NCBI RefSeq assembly: GCF_043555835.1
Contig: NZ_JBIGHV010000002.1
Location: forward strand, 310,001-374,000
Direction: 5' to 3'
DNA: 64,000 nt
DNA from: Pelomonas parva
GTDB taxonomy: Bacteria; Pseudomonadota; Gammaproteobacteria; Burkholderiales; Burkholderiaceae_C
Translations under genes and position numbers: made by a program
The notes under the pieces: generated by a model
Told to the model about the DNA's origin: nothing
The model's input: the letters and a program-made list of their open reading frames with translations, nothing else
Databases searched by the model: none
In this document: positions 48,318 to 57,226 of the stretch, piece by piece
Layout: every line of letters starts with the position of its first letter
Numbering within the stretch: position 1 is the stretch's first letter

Positions 48318-49070
48318 ATGTGGATCACCCGTTGGCCGCTGCCGGCTCTGTGGAGCTGGTTGGCGGCCTGGTTCATTTATTCAGCCGCATCGGCCGCAGG
48401 GCTGGCGCCCGGCCCGGCCCTGGCCGCCGGCGCCGCCGTGGGCGCCGCGCTGGGCTGGTTGCATGGCCAGCGCTGGCGGCGGCTCATCGTCGCCTTGGGC
48501 TTTCCGGTCTCCGTGCTGGCGCTGGGCTGGCAGGGCGGGGCGTCGGGCTTGCTGTGGCTGGCGCCGCTGCTGATCCTGTGGTGGCTCTACCCGCGCCGGG
48601 CCTGGAGCGAGGCGCCGCTGTTCCCCACGCCCCGCGGCGCCCTCGGCCGGCTCCCCGCCGTGGCGCCGCTGCCGCCCGGCGCCCGCGTGCTGGACGCCGG
48701 CTGCGGCGTCGGTGATGGCCTTCGTGAACTGGTCCATGTCTACCCGGGCGCCAGCGTCGAAGGTGTGGAATGGAGCCGTCCGTTGGCGCTGCTGGCGCGC
48801 TGGCGGGCGCGCGGTGCGGCCGTGCGCCAGGGCGACCTGTGGGCCGACGACTGGGCGCCGTTCGCGCTGGTCTATGTCTTCCAGCGACCCGAGTCCATGC
48901 CCCGCGTCTGGGCCAAGGCCTGTGCTGAGATGGCGCCCGATGCCTGGCTCGTCAGCCTGGACTTCGCCGTCCCGGGCGTAGCGCCCGCAACCAGCTGGCA
49001 GCTGGACAGTGGCCAGTTCGTGTGGCTTTACCGCCCCGCGCTTAAAGCGATGTCAAAGCCGCTCAAATGA
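48318..49070 (+). CDS. Membrane-anchored SAM-dependent methyltransferase-like protein
   Basis: A 250-residue protein with three N-terminal hydrophobic segments (about 8-32, 35-60, 68-92) and a C-terminal Rossmann-like domain. Motif I of class I methyltransferases is VLDAGCGVGDGLRELV (about 120), followed by VEGVEWSRPLALL. The later motifs are short, and the domain is smaller than usual (about 140 residues). It lies between flhC and motA, but whether it modifies a flagellar component is unknown. ATG 48318 lies 23 nt after the flhC stop. Confidence 0.8.
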   Translation: MWITRWPLPALWSWLAAWFIYSAASAAGLAPGPALAAGAAVGAALGWLHGQRWRRLIVALGFPVSVLALGWQGGASGLLWLAPLLILWWLYPRRAWSEAPLFPTPRGALGRLPAVAPLPPGARVLDAGCGVGDGLRELVHVYPGASVEGVEWSRPLALLARWRARGAAVRQGDLWADDWAPFALVYVFQRPESMPRVWAKACAEMAPDAWLVSLDFAVPGVAPATSWQLDSGQFVWLYRPALKAMSKPLK

Positions 49071-49160
49071 CCCGTTCACGCCGGGGGCGGGCGCGGCATA
49101 CTTTCTCAAGCCCCCCGGCATCGGGCCCCGACGGCCTGAATACTCTCTACCCCAAAGCGC

Positions 49161-50018
49161 ATGTTCGTCATCATCGGCTTTGCCATCTCGATGGTCTGCA
49201 TCTTCGGCGTGTTCATCGCCCACGGTGGGAACATCGGCGTCATCCTGACGGCCTTGCCCTTCGAGATGATCACCATCTTCGGCGCGGCCATCGGCGCCTT
49301 CCTGGCCAACAACCAGATGAAGGTCGTCAAGGCGACGGCCAAGGGCCTGGGCCTGTGCTTCAAGGGCAGCAAGTACAGCAAGGCGCGCTACATGGAGCTG
49401 CTGGCGCTGATGTACGACATCCTGCAGAAGGCGCGCAAGGAAGGCCTGATGTCCATCGAGAAGGACGTCGAGGACCCGCACAGCTCGCCGCTGTTCCAGA
49501 AGTACCCGGTGGTGGGCAACGACCACCACGTCACCGAATTCATCACCGACTACCTGCGCATGATGGTGTCGGGCAACCTGAACGCACACGAGATCGAATC
49601 GCTGATGGACAGCGAGATCGAGACCCACCACCAGGAAGAGCATGCGGCGGTGGCCGCGCTGCAGCGCCTGGCGGGCGGCCTGCCGGCCTTCGGCATCGTC
49701 GCCGCCGTGCTGGGCGTCGTGAACACCATGGGCTCCGTTGGCCAGCCGCCGGCGGTGCTGGGCGGCATGATCGGCTCGGCGCTGGTCGGCACCTTCCTGG
49801 GCATCCTGCTGGCCTACGGCTTCGCCGAGCCGCTGGCCGGCCTGCTGGAGCAGAAGGTGGAGGACGCCGGCAAGGAATTCCAGTGCATCAAGACGACGCT
49901 GTTGGCCAGCATGCAGGGCTATGCGCCCCAGGTGGCCATCGAGTTCGGCCGCAAGGTGCTGTTCTCGGGTGACCGGCCGTCGTTTACCGAGCTTGAGAGT
50001 CACGTGAAGAAAAAGTGA
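49161..50018 (+). CDS. motA: Flagellar stator protein MotA
   Basis: Proton-channel stator subunit, 285 residues. Four membrane helices: MFVIIGFAISMVCIFGVFIA, about 30-50, AFGIVAAVLGVVNTMGS and ALVGTFLGILLAYGF. The proline-containing segment GSVGQPPAVLGGMIGSAL of helix 3-4 is conserved. It is followed 42 nt later by motB. Its upstream 90 nt hold only a poor sigma-28-like site. Confidence 0.96.
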   Translation: MFVIIGFAISMVCIFGVFIAHGGNIGVILTALPFEMITIFGAAIGAFLANNQMKVVKATAKGLGLCFKGSKYSKARYMELLALMYDILQKARKEGLMSIEKDVEDPHSSPLFQKYPVVGNDHHVTEFITDYLRMMVSGNLNAHEIESLMDSEIETHHQEEHAAVAALQRLAGGLPAFGIVAAVLGVVNTMGSVGQPPAVLGGMIGSALVGTFLGILLAYGFAEPLAGLLEQKVEDAGKEFQCIKTTLLASMQGYAPQVAIEFGRKVLFSGDRPSFTELESHVKKK

Positions 50019-50060
50019 TGCACGCCATCCTTCTTTCTTCAGCCTTGGCAGGAGCCCATC

Positions 50061-51035
50061 GTGGCCGGTGACGCAAAAAAGCTCCAGCCCATCATCATCA
50101 AGAAGGTGAAGAAGGGCGGCCATGCGGCGCATGGCGGTGCGTGGAAGATCGCCTACGCGGACTTCGTCACGGCCATGATGGCCTTCTTCCTGTTGATGTG
50201 GCTGCTCGGCTCCACGACCGAGGGCGACAAGAAGGGCATCGCCGAGTTCTTCCAGTCGCCGCTGCGCGTGTCCATGCTGGGCGGCTCGGGCTCGGGGGAC
50301 TCGTCCAGCGTCGTGCGCGGCGGCGGCAAGGACCTCACGCGCGAGACCGGCCAGGTCAAGGAAGGCGAAAGTGCCGCCAGACGCGCCAGCTACACGCTGC
50401 GCGCCTTGAAGGAGGAACAGCGCAAGGCCGAGAAGTCGCGGCTGGAGCAGCTCAAGACCAAGGTCGAAGAAGTGCTGGCCGAGAACCCCAAGCTCGCGGC
50501 GCTCGGCGGGCAGATCCGCCTGGACATGACCAAGGAAGGCCTGCGCATCCAGATCGTCGACGAGGGCAACCGGCCGATGTTCGACAGCGGCAGCGCCATC
50601 GTGAAGCCCTACATGCGCGAGCTGCTGCAGGAGCTGGGCAGTGTGCTGACCGAGGTGCCCAACCGCCTGACCGTGGAGGGCCACACCGATGCCCAGCCGT
50701 TCTCGGCCGGCGACAAGGGCTACAGCAACTGGGAGTTGTCGGCCGACCGCGCGAACGCGTCGCGCCGCGAGCTGGTGGCGGGCGGCCTGTCCGAGGCCCG
50801 CATGCTGCGCGTGCAAGGCCTGGCGGCGAGCAAGCTGCTCGATGCCAAGGACCCCAACGGCGCGCTGAACCGGCGCATCAGCATCATCGTCATGAACCGC
50901 GATGCGGAGGATGCGGTGTTGAAGAACACCCCCGACGAGCCCGAGGCCGAGGTGGCTCCCGCCGAGCCGGGGCTCACGCAAGTGCCCGGGACCGGAAAAA
51001 TGCCGCAAACTGAGTCGTCGCCCGCGAGCCGCTAG
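50061..51035 (+). CDS. motB: Flagellar stator protein MotB
   Basis: Peptidoglycan-anchored stator subunit, 324 residues, with a GTG start preceded by GGCAGGAG. The single membrane helix carries the proton-binding D34 (KIAYADFVTAMMAFFLLMWL). The C-terminal OmpA-like domain shows VEGHTDAQPF and NWELSADRANASRRELV. An Ala/Pro/Glu-rich tail ends the protein. Confidence 0.96.
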   Translation: MAGDAKKLQPIIIKKVKKGGHAAHGGAWKIAYADFVTAMMAFFLLMWLLGSTTEGDKKGIAEFFQSPLRVSMLGGSGSGDSSSVVRGGGKDLTRETGQVKEGESAARRASYTLRALKEEQRKAEKSRLEQLKTKVEEVLAENPKLAALGGQIRLDMTKEGLRIQIVDEGNRPMFDSGSAIVKPYMRELLQELGSVLTEVPNRLTVEGHTDAQPFSAGDKGYSNWELSADRANASRRELVAGGLSEARMLRVQGLAASKLLDAKDPNGALNRRISIIVMNRDAEDAVLKNTPDEPEAEVAPAEPGLTQVPGTGKMPQTESSPASR

Positions 51036-51089
51036 AACCTAGACTGCGTCCTGACCTGAAATCCCGCCTGCCCAAGAGAGAGGATCGCC

Positions 51090-51482
51090 ATGAGCGCTGA
51101 CATGAAATTCCTGGTCGTCGACGACTTCTCCACCATGCGCCGCATCGTTCGCGGTTTGCTCAAGGAAATCGGCTACAACAACTGCGAAGAGGCCGAAGAC
51201 GGCGTCGAAGCGCTGAGCATGCTCAAGGGCGCCAAGTTCGACTTCGTCGTCAGCGACATCAACATGCCCAACATGACGGGCTTCGAGTTGCTGAAGGCCA
51301 TCAAGGAAGACCCCAACCTCAAGCACCTGCCGGTGCTGATGGTCACCGCCGAAGCCCGCAAGGAAGACATCGTGCTGGCTGCCCAGTCGGGCGCCGCCGG
51401 CTACATCGTCAAGCCTTTCACCAAGGCGACGCTGGAGGAGAAGGTTCTGAAGATCATGCAGAAGCTGGCCGCTGCGGCCTGA
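51090..51482 (+). CDS. cheY: Chemotaxis response regulator CheY
   Basis: Motor-binding switch signal, 130 residues. D11-D12 in VVDDFSTMRR, phospho-acceptor D56 in VVSDINMPNMTG, Thr in MVTAEA and Lys in YIVKPFT. Closely resembles enterobacterial CheY and sits directly before cheZ and after motB; CheA is encoded far away at 16143-18281. Confidence 0.96.
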   Translation: MSADMKFLVVDDFSTMRRIVRGLLKEIGYNNCEEAEDGVEALSMLKGAKFDFVVSDINMPNMTGFELLKAIKEDPNLKHLPVLMVTAEARKEDIVLAAQSGAAGYIVKPFTKATLEEKVLKIMQKLAAAA

Positions 51483-51508
51483 CAACAACCAATAAACAGG
51501 GGACTGCC

Positions 51509-52144
51509 ATGTCGATGGATCAGTTGGACGAGTTGGCCAAGGCGCAGGAACCCCTGCTTGTCTCGCCCGAGGTCTTTCAACAGCTCGGGACGATCACGCG
51601 CACGCTGCACGACACCATGCAGCGCCTGGGCGTCATGCCCAAGCTGCAGGTGGCCACCGACGGGCTGCCCGACGCGCGCAGCCGCCTGAGCTACATCGCC
51701 GAGAAGACGGCCGCCGCCGCCGAGAAGGTGCTGAATTCGGTTGACCAGGCCAAGGCCGAACACGTCGGCATCAGCAAGGCCACCAAGGAACTGGCCGCCC
51801 TCATCGTGGCCGACCCGGTGCGGGCCGTGGCCAGCGGCGCGGTGATGAACTTCGTCAACGATGTCGAAGGCCGCACGCAGAGCATCGACAACCACCTGAC
51901 CGACATCATGCTGGCGCAGGACTTCCATGACCTGACCGGCCAGGTCGTGGCCAAGGTCGTCAAGCTCGCCAATGACCTTGAAGACAGCCTTGTCAAGCTG
52001 CTGGTGCAGGTCGTGCCGCCCGAGCAGCGCGAGAAGGTCGACCCGACCATCCTGCAAGGCCCGGTCGTCAACGCCGAGGGCCGCACCGACGTGGTCACGA
52101 ACCAGGGCGAGGTCGACGACCTGCTGGCGAGTCTCGGGTTCTGA
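51509..52144 (+). CDS. cheZ: CheY-P phosphatase CheZ
   Basis: A 211-residue helical phosphatase that removes the phosphate from CheY. Catalytic DLTGQ (D141, Q145) lies in QDFHDLTGQVVAKVVKLAND, and the C-terminal CheY-binding tail is QGEVDDLLASLGF, the canonical CheZ ending. It starts 26 nt after cheY and is followed by a good terminator. Confidence 0.96.
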   Translation: MSMDQLDELAKAQEPLLVSPEVFQQLGTITRTLHDTMQRLGVMPKLQVATDGLPDARSRLSYIAEKTAAAAEKVLNSVDQAKAEHVGISKATKELAALIVADPVRAVASGAVMNFVNDVEGRTQSIDNHLTDIMLAQDFHDLTGQVVAKVVKLANDLEDSLVKLLVQVVPPEQREKVDPTILQGPVVNAEGRTDVVTNQGEVDDLLASLGF

Positions 52145-52162
52145 TCCATTCCTGCTCCTGAA

Positions 52163-52186
52163 GAGGCCGGCATCTGCCGGCCTTTT
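52163..52186 (+). terminator. Terminator after cheZ
   Basis: AGGCCGGC-ATCT-GCCGGCCT is followed by TTT, 20 nt after the cheZ stop. Confidence 0.8.
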
Positions 52187-52249
52187 GCATTTCTGCGCTC
52201 GGTTGTGCGGCGGTCAGGAACAGCGGGCCAAGTACCCCGCTTTTCTCGC

Positions 52250-52272
52250 TCAAGTTTCGGGGCCCACCTCGA
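52250..52272 (+). promoter_or_regulatory. Possible sigma-28-like site before flhB
   Basis: A perfect TCAAGTTT -35 lies 62 nt before the flhB start, but the expected -10 reads TCGAACAA and matches only partly. flhB is commonly an FlhDC-dependent class II gene, so this is weak. Confidence 0.3.
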
Positions 52273-52311
52273 ACAATTCGGTCCAGCGCCTCGAATGGGG
52301 CGAACCACGCC

Positions 52312-53487
52312 ATGGCCGAAAACGACGCACAGGACCGCAACCTACCCGCCTCGCCCAAGAAGATCGAAAGATCGCGGGCCGAGGGCCAGGTGCCGCGTTC
52401 GCGCGACCTGCCGCATTTCATGATGATGGTCGCGGGCGGTGCCGCGCTGGCCGCGGGCGGGCCGCAGATCATCGAGAAGCTGCGCCAGACGCTGGTCTCG
52501 GGCCTGCGTTTCGACGCGGCCCTGCTGGCCAGGCCGGGCTTCATGGGCGAGCGACTCGTGGAGATGACGCTGGCTTTCGCCGTCGTCATGGGCCCCATTG
52601 CCCTGGTCATGCTCATCGCCGCCATCGCCGCCAACCTCGCCAGCGGCGGCTGGAACTGGACGATGAAGCCGCTGGCGCCCAAGTTCTCGCACCTGAACCC
52701 GATCGCCGGCCTCGGCCGCCTGTTCAGCGGTCAGGGCCTGGGCACGGCACTGAAGGCCGTGTTGCTGGCGCTGGTGCTGGGCGTCGTCGGCGCGCTGGTG
52801 CTGAAGAACCGGCTGGCCGCCTACGTCAGCATCATGTCCGTGCCGCTGCCGTCGGCCCTGGCCTATGCCGGCCAGCAGCTGATGGGAGCCCTGGGCCTGC
52901 TGGCCATCGCGCTGGCGCTGTTCGCCGCCATCGACGTGCCGCTGCAGCGGCAGCTCTGGCTGCGCCGCATGCGCATGACGCGCGAAGAGGCCAAGCAGGA
53001 GATGAAGGAGGTCGAGGGCAACGCCGAGGTCAAGGCCAAGGTACGGGCCCGCATGCGCGAGATGTCCCGGCGCCGCATGCTGGCCGCCGTGCCGCAGGCC
53101 GACCTGGTGGTCATGAACCCGACCCACTACGCCGTCGCGCTGAAGTACGAGGAAGGCCGCATGGCCGCGCCCAAGGTCATCGCCAAGGGCGCCGACCTGC
53201 TGGCGATGAAGATCCGCGACCTGGCCAAGGAGAACAAGGTGCCGGTGCTGCAGCAGCCCGTGCTGGCCCGCGCGCTCTATGCCCACGCCAAGGTCGATCA
53301 CGAGATCCCGGCCGCGCTGTTCGGCGCCGTGGCCCAGGTGCTGGCCTACGTCTACCAGCTGCGCGCCGCCATGGCCTCGCGCAATGCGCCCCGCCCGGAC
53401 GTGCCGCATCCGCATGTGCCGCCCGAGCTGGACCCGCACAACAAGCCTGGCTGGCAGCCTGATCCCGACGAGGACTTTGCCGAATGA
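52312..53487 (+). CDS. flhB: Flagellar export switch protein FlhB
   Basis: Controls substrate specificity of the export apparatus; 391 residues. Four membrane segments lie in the N-terminal half. The C-terminal cytoplasmic domain carries the self-cleavage motif NPTH at residues 269-272 (VVMNPTHYAVALKYEEG). The Asp/Pro-rich C-terminus (HPHVPPELDPHNKPGWQPD) is an extension. It overlaps flhA by 4 nt. Confidence 0.96.
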   Translation: MAENDAQDRNLPASPKKIERSRAEGQVPRSRDLPHFMMMVAGGAALAAGGPQIIEKLRQTLVSGLRFDAALLARPGFMGERLVEMTLAFAVVMGPIALVMLIAAIAANLASGGWNWTMKPLAPKFSHLNPIAGLGRLFSGQGLGTALKAVLLALVLGVVGALVLKNRLAAYVSIMSVPLPSALAYAGQQLMGALGLLAIALALFAAIDVPLQRQLWLRRMRMTREEAKQEMKEVEGNAEVKAKVRARMREMSRRRMLAAVPQADLVVMNPTHYAVALKYEEGRMAAPKVIAKGADLLAMKIRDLAKENKVPVLQQPVLARALYAHAKVDHEIPAALFGAVAQVLAYVYQLRAAMASRNAPRPDVPHPHVPPELDPHNKPGWQPDPDEDFAE

Positions 53488-55574
53488 ACCCGTTGATCCA
53501 GAAACTGCAAGGCATGCTCGGCCCGCGTGCGGGCGTCATCGCGGCGCTGGGCGCACCCGTGGCGGTGCTGCTGATCCTGTCCATGATGGTGCTGCCGCTG
53601 CCGCCCTTCGTGCTGGACCTGCTGTTCACCTTCAACATCGCCATGGCCGTGATGGTGATGATGGTGGCGGCCCACATGGTGCGGCCGCTGGACTTCGCGG
53701 CCTTCCCGACCGTGCTGCTGCTGACCACGCTGATGCGCCTGTCGCTGAACGTCGCCTCCACACGCGTCGTGCTGCTGGAAGGCCACACCGGCACGGGCGC
53801 GGCCGGCAAGGTCATCGAGGCCTTCGGCCACTTCCTGATCGGCGGCAACTTCGCGGTCGGCTTGATCGTGTTCGCGATCCTGGTGGTCATCAACTTCATC
53901 GTCGTCACCAAGGGCGCGGAGCGCATCGCCGAGGTCGGCGCGCGCTTCACGCTGGATGCGATGCCCGGCAAGCAGATGGCGGTGGACGCCGACCTGAACG
54001 CCGGCCTCATCAACGAGGCCGAGGCCAAGCGCCGCCGCGCCGAGCTGGGCGACGAGGCCGACTTCTTCGGCTCCATGGACGGTGCCAGCAAGTTCGTGCG
54101 CGGCGACGCCATCGCCGGCATGTTGATCCTGATCATCAACATCGTTGGCGGCTTCATCATCGGCATGGTCCAGCACAACCTCACGGCCAGCCAGTCCGCC
54201 GACAGCTACATCCTGCTGGCCGTTGGCGACGCGCTGGTGGCCCAGGTGCCGGCGCTGCTGATCTCGGTGGCGGCGGCGATGGTGGTGTCCCGTGTCGGCA
54301 CCGACAAGGACATCGGCAGCCAGATCGGCAAGCAGGTCTTCGGCTCGGCCAAGTCGCTGGCCATCACGGCCGGCGTCATCGGCGCGCTGGGCCTGATCCC
54401 GGGCATGCCGCACGTCGTCTTTCTGCTGATCGCCGCAGGCATGGGCTACCTGGCCTGGTGGCTGCGCACCAAGGAGCAGGCGATGGAGGCCGCCAAGGCC
54501 GTCAAGCCCATCATGCCGCCCAGCGAAGGGGCCGGCGAGGCGAGCTGGGACGACCTGGTGCCCGTGGACACGCTGGGCCTGGAGGTCGGCTACCGCCTGA
54601 TCACGCTGGTCGACAAGAGCCGCGAGGGCGACCTGCTGAGCCGCATCAAGGGCGTGCGCCGCAAGTTTGCGCAGGAGGTCGGCTTCCTGCCGCCGCCGGT
54701 GCACATCCGTGACAACCTGGAGCTGCGCCCCAGCCAGTACCGCATCTCGCTGCGTGGCGCCGTCGTCGGCGAGGCCGAGGCCTACCCCGGGATGTTCCTG
54801 GCCATCAACCCCGGCCAGGCGACGCACAAGCTCATCGGCACGCAGACCACCGACCCCGCCTTCGGCCTGCCGGCGGTGTGGATCGAGGAACGCCAGCGCG
54901 AGATGGCGCAAATGAGCGGGTTTACGGTCGTTGATTGCTCGACCGTCGTGGCCACCCACCTTTCACACTTGATGCAAGTCTACGCGGCCCGTTTGCTGGG
55001 CCGGGTGGAGACGCAGTCGCTGGTGGAACACCTCACCAAGCAGGCGCCACAACTCATCGAAGACGTGATTCCCAAGATGGTCAGCATCGCCTCCCTGCAA
55101 CGCGTGCTCCAGCTGCTGCTGGAAGAGGGCGTGCACGTGCGCGACATGCGCTCCATCGTCGAATGCCTGGCCGAGAACGCCGCTGCCGTGACCGACCCGG
55201 CCGAGCTGGCCCGCCGCATCCGCACCCACATTGCGCCGGCCATCGTGCAGCAGATCTACGGCTCCACCAAGGAGCTGGACGTCATTGCGCTGGAGCCCGA
55301 GCTGGAGCGCCTCGTCACCCAGGCCCTGAACTCCCCGCACGGCGCGGCGCTGGACCCCGGCGTGGCCGACACGCTGGCCCGCAGCGCCGCCGAGAACGCG
55401 CAGAAGCAGGAAGACCGCGGCGTGCCCGCCGCGCTGCTGGTGCCCGACCTGATCCGCGCGCCCATGGCCCGCCTGTTGAAACGGGCAGCTCCGCGGCTCA
55501 AGGTGCTCGGCCACAGCGAGATTCCTGAGACCCACACCATCCGCATCGGCTCCATCATTGGAGGTACAGCATGA
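53484..55574 (+). CDS. flhA: Flagellar export gate protein FlhA
   Basis: Largest export-gate subunit, 696 residues. About eight membrane helices precede a large C-terminal cytoplasmic domain. The family signature region MRLSLNVASTRVVLLEGHTG and the FHIPEP loop segment ARFTLDAMPGKQMAVDADLN are intact. It overlaps flhF by 4 nt. Confidence 0.97.
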   Translation: MNPLIQKLQGMLGPRAGVIAALGAPVAVLLILSMMVLPLPPFVLDLLFTFNIAMAVMVMMVAAHMVRPLDFAAFPTVLLLTTLMRLSLNVASTRVVLLEGHTGTGAAGKVIEAFGHFLIGGNFAVGLIVFAILVVINFIVVTKGAERIAEVGARFTLDAMPGKQMAVDADLNAGLINEAEAKRRRAELGDEADFFGSMDGASKFVRGDAIAGMLILIINIVGGFIIGMVQHNLTASQSADSYILLAVGDALVAQVPALLISVAAAMVVSRVGTDKDIGSQIGKQVFGSAKSLAITAGVIGALGLIPGMPHVVFLLIAAGMGYLAWWLRTKEQAMEAAKAVKPIMPPSEGAGEASWDDLVPVDTLGLEVGYRLITLVDKSREGDLLSRIKGVRRKFAQEVGFLPPPVHIRDNLELRPSQYRISLRGAVVGEAEAYPGMFLAINPGQATHKLIGTQTTDPAFGLPAVWIEERQREMAQMSGFTVVDCSTVVATHLSHLMQVYAARLLGRVETQSLVEHLTKQAPQLIEDVIPKMVSIASLQRVLQLLLEEGVHVRDMRSIVECLAENAAAVTDPAELARRIRTHIAPAIVQQIYGSTKELDVIALEPELERLVTQALNSPHGAALDPGVADTLARSAAENAQKQEDRGVPAALLVPDLIRAPMARLLKRAAPRLKVLGHSEIPETHTIRIGSIIGGTA

Positions 55575-57226
55575 ACGTTCGCAAATTCACCGCCCGCACA
55601 TCGCGCGAGGCCCTGGCGCTCGTCAAGCAGGCTTTCGGCGCCGACGCGGTCGTGCTCTCCAACAAGAACGTGCCCGAAGGCGTGGAAGTGCTGGCGATGG
55701 CCCCGGAAGGCATGGGCCAGATCGAGCAGATCGCCCAGACCGCACCGCGCACCGTGGCCCGTGCGCCCGTCCAGCAGGCGCAGCCGCAGCCGCAACTGCA
55801 GTCTCAGCGCCCCCCGTTTGCCGAGCGCGCCCGCCAGGAGCCCAGCTTCGGCACACCCGAGGTGGGCAACGACGCCGAGCAACTGGCCATGAGCACGCTG
55901 AGCTTCCAGGACTACGTGCGCGAGCGCGTGCTGCGCCGCCGCCAGGCCGAGATGGCCGGCCAGCCCGACCCGCTGGCCGCCGCCCAGCCGACGCCCGCGC
56001 CGCAGCAGCCACCCGCCGTATCGCTGGACGCCGCCCGCGCCCAGCGCGAACGCCGCGCCGCCGAAGCGCTGGCCGCCTTGGCGCCCCGGCGCGCGAGTCC
56101 GGCCCAGCCGCACGGCAAGCCGCCGGCCCGCCCCATGCCCCCGGTGCTGCGCGACGAGATCCGCATCCCCACCGCCCAGGTACCGCAACAGCGCGCCGTG
56201 CCCCAGCTCAGCGACCTCGCCAGTGCCGAACCCATGCCGCTGCCCGGCCAGCCGACCGCCACCCAGCGCAACCAGATGGACATGGCCTCCGAGCTGCGCC
56301 AGATGCGTGGCCTCATCGAGGAGCGCTTCTCGTCGCTGGCCTTCATGGAGAAGCTGCAGCGCCAGCCTGTGCAGGCCCGCCTGACGCAGCACCTGCTCGA
56401 ACTCGGCTTCAGCCCGGCGCTGGTGCGCAAGCTGGCCGAGAGCTGCCCGTCCGAGTTCAAGCCAGGGGAAGTGGCCGACGAGACCGTCTGGGCCGCCCAC
56501 GTGCTGTCGCGCAACCTGCAGACCGACGAGGCCGCCCCGGCCATCGAGGACCGCGGTGGCGTGTTCGCGCTGATCGGCTCCACCGGCGTCGGCAAGACGA
56601 CGACCACCGCCAAGCTGGCCGCCCACTTCGCCACCAAGTACGGCGCCGGCCAGCTGGGCTTGATCACGCTGGACGCCTACCGCATCGGCGCCCACGAGCA
56701 GCTGCGCGCCTACGGCCGCATCCTCGGCGTGCCCGTGCACACCGCGCATGACCGCGCCTCGCTGGACGACCTGCTGGACCTGCTCGCCAACAAGAAGCTC
56801 ATCCTCATCGACACCGCCGGCATGGCCCAGCGCGACAGCCGCACGCAGGAGCTGCTGGAGATGCTGGCCCACCCCAGCATCAAGAAGCTGCTCGTCATCA
56901 ACGCCGCCCAGCAGGGCGAGACCATCGAGGACGTCGTCAACGCCTGGAAGGGCGCGGCCTGCGAGGGCGTCGTGCTCAGCAAGCTCGACGAAGCCGTCAA
57001 GCTGGCCCCGGCGCTGGACACGCTGATCCGCCACAAGCTCAAGGTGCTGGGCACCGCCAACGGCCAGCGCGTGCCGGAAGACTGGCACCGCCTGCCCAGC
57101 CCCGCCCTCGTGCAGCGCGCGCTCAAGGGCGCCGCCTCGGGCGCCTGGCGCATGGACAACACCGATGTGAACCTGATCTTCGCCGGCGCACCGCTGGCTG
57201 AAGGCCTGTCGAGGGCCATCCACTGA
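55571..57226 (+). CDS. flhF: Flagellar placement GTPase FlhF
   Basis: SRP-type GTPase that sets flagellar position and number; 551 residues. N-terminal B domain (about 1-60), a Pro/Gln/Ala-rich linker to about 250, then the NG domain: G1 GSTGVGKTTTTAKLA (about 334), LITLDAYRIGAHEQLRAYG, G3 LIDTAGMAQRD and G4 LSKLDE. It overlaps the flhG-like gene by 1 nt. Confidence 0.95.
   Translation: MNVRKFTARTSREALALVKQAFGADAVVLSNKNVPEGVEVLAMAPEGMGQIEQIAQTAPRTVARAPVQQAQPQPQLQSQRPPFAERARQEPSFGTPEVGNDAEQLAMSTLSFQDYVRERVLRRRQAEMAGQPDPLAAAQPTPAPQQPPAVSLDAARAQRERRAAEALAALAPRRASPAQPHGKPPARPMPPVLRDEIRIPTAQVPQQRAVPQLSDLASAEPMPLPGQPTATQRNQMDMASELRQMRGLIEERFSSLAFMEKLQRQPVQARLTQHLLELGFSPALVRKLAESCPSEFKPGEVADETVWAAHVLSRNLQTDEAAPAIEDRGGVFALIGSTGVGKTTTTAKLAAHFATKYGAGQLGLITLDAYRIGAHEQLRAYGRILGVPVHTAHDRASLDDLLDLLANKKLILIDTAGMAQRDSRTQELLEMLAHPSIKKLLVINAAQQGETIEDVVNAWKGAACEGVVLSKLDEAVKLAPALDTLIRHKLKVLGTANGQRVPEDWHRLPSPALVQRALKGAASGAWRMDNTDVNLIFAGAPLAEGLSRAIH

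Noticed and set aside
49106..49133. Possible sigma-28 promoter before motA (TCAAG ... CCGACG)
   Set aside because: The spacer would be 17 nt and the -10 half is poor compared with the four good sites, so I did not list it as a promoter.
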